Assembly (NCBI RefSeq): GCF_017848315.1
Contig: NZ_JAFKEC010000004.1
Coordinates: forward strand, 142,123 to 206,122
Reading direction: 5' to 3'
Length of the DNA stretch: 64,000 nucleotides
DNA from: Pseudomonas palmensis
Lineage (GTDB): Bacteria > Pseudomonadota > Gammaproteobacteria > Pseudomonadales > Pseudomonadaceae
Positions 63,746 through 64,000 of the stretch are shown here, piece after piece (within the stretch, counting starts at the first letter, position 1; the number at the start of each line of letters is the position of its first letter). The translations under genes were made by a program, and so were the position numbers. The notes beneath the pieces were generated by a model that did not search any database, was not told the DNA's origin, and saw only the letters and a list, made by a program, of their open reading frames with translations.

Positions 63746-63773
63746 TTGACGCACGATTTAATCTCTCTATAAT
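63746..63773 (+). promoter_or_regulatory. rRNA operon promoter P1
   Basis: TTGACG (63746-63751) and a consensus TATAAT (63768-63773) with a 16-nt spacer and a G/C-rich discriminator. The -35 element starts 4 nt after the msrQ stop. Confidence 0.85.
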
Positions 63774-63889
63774 TCGCCGCACTTCCGGCGCAGTCTGAAC
63801 GAAAAACTCCTTGAATATCAACGAGTTGGACGTTTCAGGTCAGGCTGGAGGTGCTTCGATCGAAAGATCGGCGGCGGTGAAAAAGGTGG

Positions 63890-63917
63890 TTGACAGCAGG
63901 TTGTAACGCTGTAGAAT
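63890..63917 (+). promoter_or_regulatory. rRNA operon promoter P2
   Basis: TTGACA (63890-63895), a 16-nt spacer and TAGAAT (63912-63917). It lies 144 bp after P1. Confidence 0.85.
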
Positions 63918-63988
63918 TCGCCTCCCGCTACGAGAGATCGAAGCGAGTCAAGTGTTTGAAGTGAAACGAAAAACTTCAAAATAAACGC

Positions 63989-64000
63989 TTGACAGACTCT
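63989..64000 (+). promoter_or_regulatory. -35 element of a third rRNA promoter, cut by the window end
   Basis: TTGACA at 63989-63994 follows AT-rich sequence (AAAACTTCAAAATAAACG). From memory this is the leader that precedes 16S rRNA in P. putida-group genomes; the -10 lies beyond the window. Confidence 0.75.

Overview
The window is ordinary core chromosome of a high-GC gammaproteobacterium, almost certainly a Pseudomonas of the P. putida group. The evidence is the gene order, the cbrX-cbrA-cbrB-crcZ-pcnB carbon-control locus, a single-copy PrrF-type iron sRNA, a REPIN-like palindrome and the Pseudomonas-type rRNA leader at the right edge. The species assignment is inference from remembered gene order; no search was run. 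I see no CRISPR array, insertion sequence or prophage.

Layout. 1-3.6 kb: 3' part of carB, then greA and a small membrane protein. 3.7-10.2 kb: yhbY (minus strand), then rlmE, ftsH, folP, glmM, tpiA and secG. 10.2-19.5 kb: tRNA-Leu(GAG), initiator tRNA-Met, and the classical rimP-nusA-infB-rbfA-truB-rpsO-pnp translation and RNA-decay operon. 19.5-24.9 kb: an orphan giant gene (1688 aa) with internal repeats and a C-terminal zinc-metalloprotease signature, followed by a BON-domain gene whose upstream region has a sigma-54/IHF/enhancer layout. 25.3-38 kb: a long minus-strand series with a DUF748 (AsmA-like) protein, a methyltransferase, an MpaB-family protein, acs, a REPIN, pgi, panC, panB, folK and pcnB. 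38.1-43.3 kb: the CrcZ sRNA with its sigma-54 promoter and TGTTAC enhancer sites, then cbrB, cbrA and cbrX. 43.5-47 kb: gluQ, dksA, an aminotransferase and sfsA. 47-51.3 kb: an iron region with a Rieske protein, haem ABC transporter hmuTUV, a ChaN-like lipoprotein and PrrF1 sRNA, with two Fur boxes. 51.3-57.5 kb: TfoX-C and pentapeptide proteins, a kinase/P-loop fusion, mrcB with its lipoprotein activator lpoP, and yqcC. 57.7-63.7 kb: ilvI-ilvH-ilvC, pssA, msrP-msrQ. 63.7-64 kb: tandem promoters of an rRNA operon that lies beyond the window.

How the parts work together. CbrA/CbrB and sigma-54 drive CrcZ, which sequesters the Hfq/Crc catabolite repressor. Fur represses PrrF1 and probably hmuTUV. 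The metY-pnp operon couples initiator tRNA, transcription and translation factors and RNA turnover. The ilvIH-C, panBC, folK and folP genes are biosynthetic housekeeping.

The least explained objects are the repeat-containing metalloprotease-like giant protein, the enhancer-like repeats upstream of the BON gene, and a cluster of TGTTAC sites upstream of panB that resembles the crcZ enhancer.
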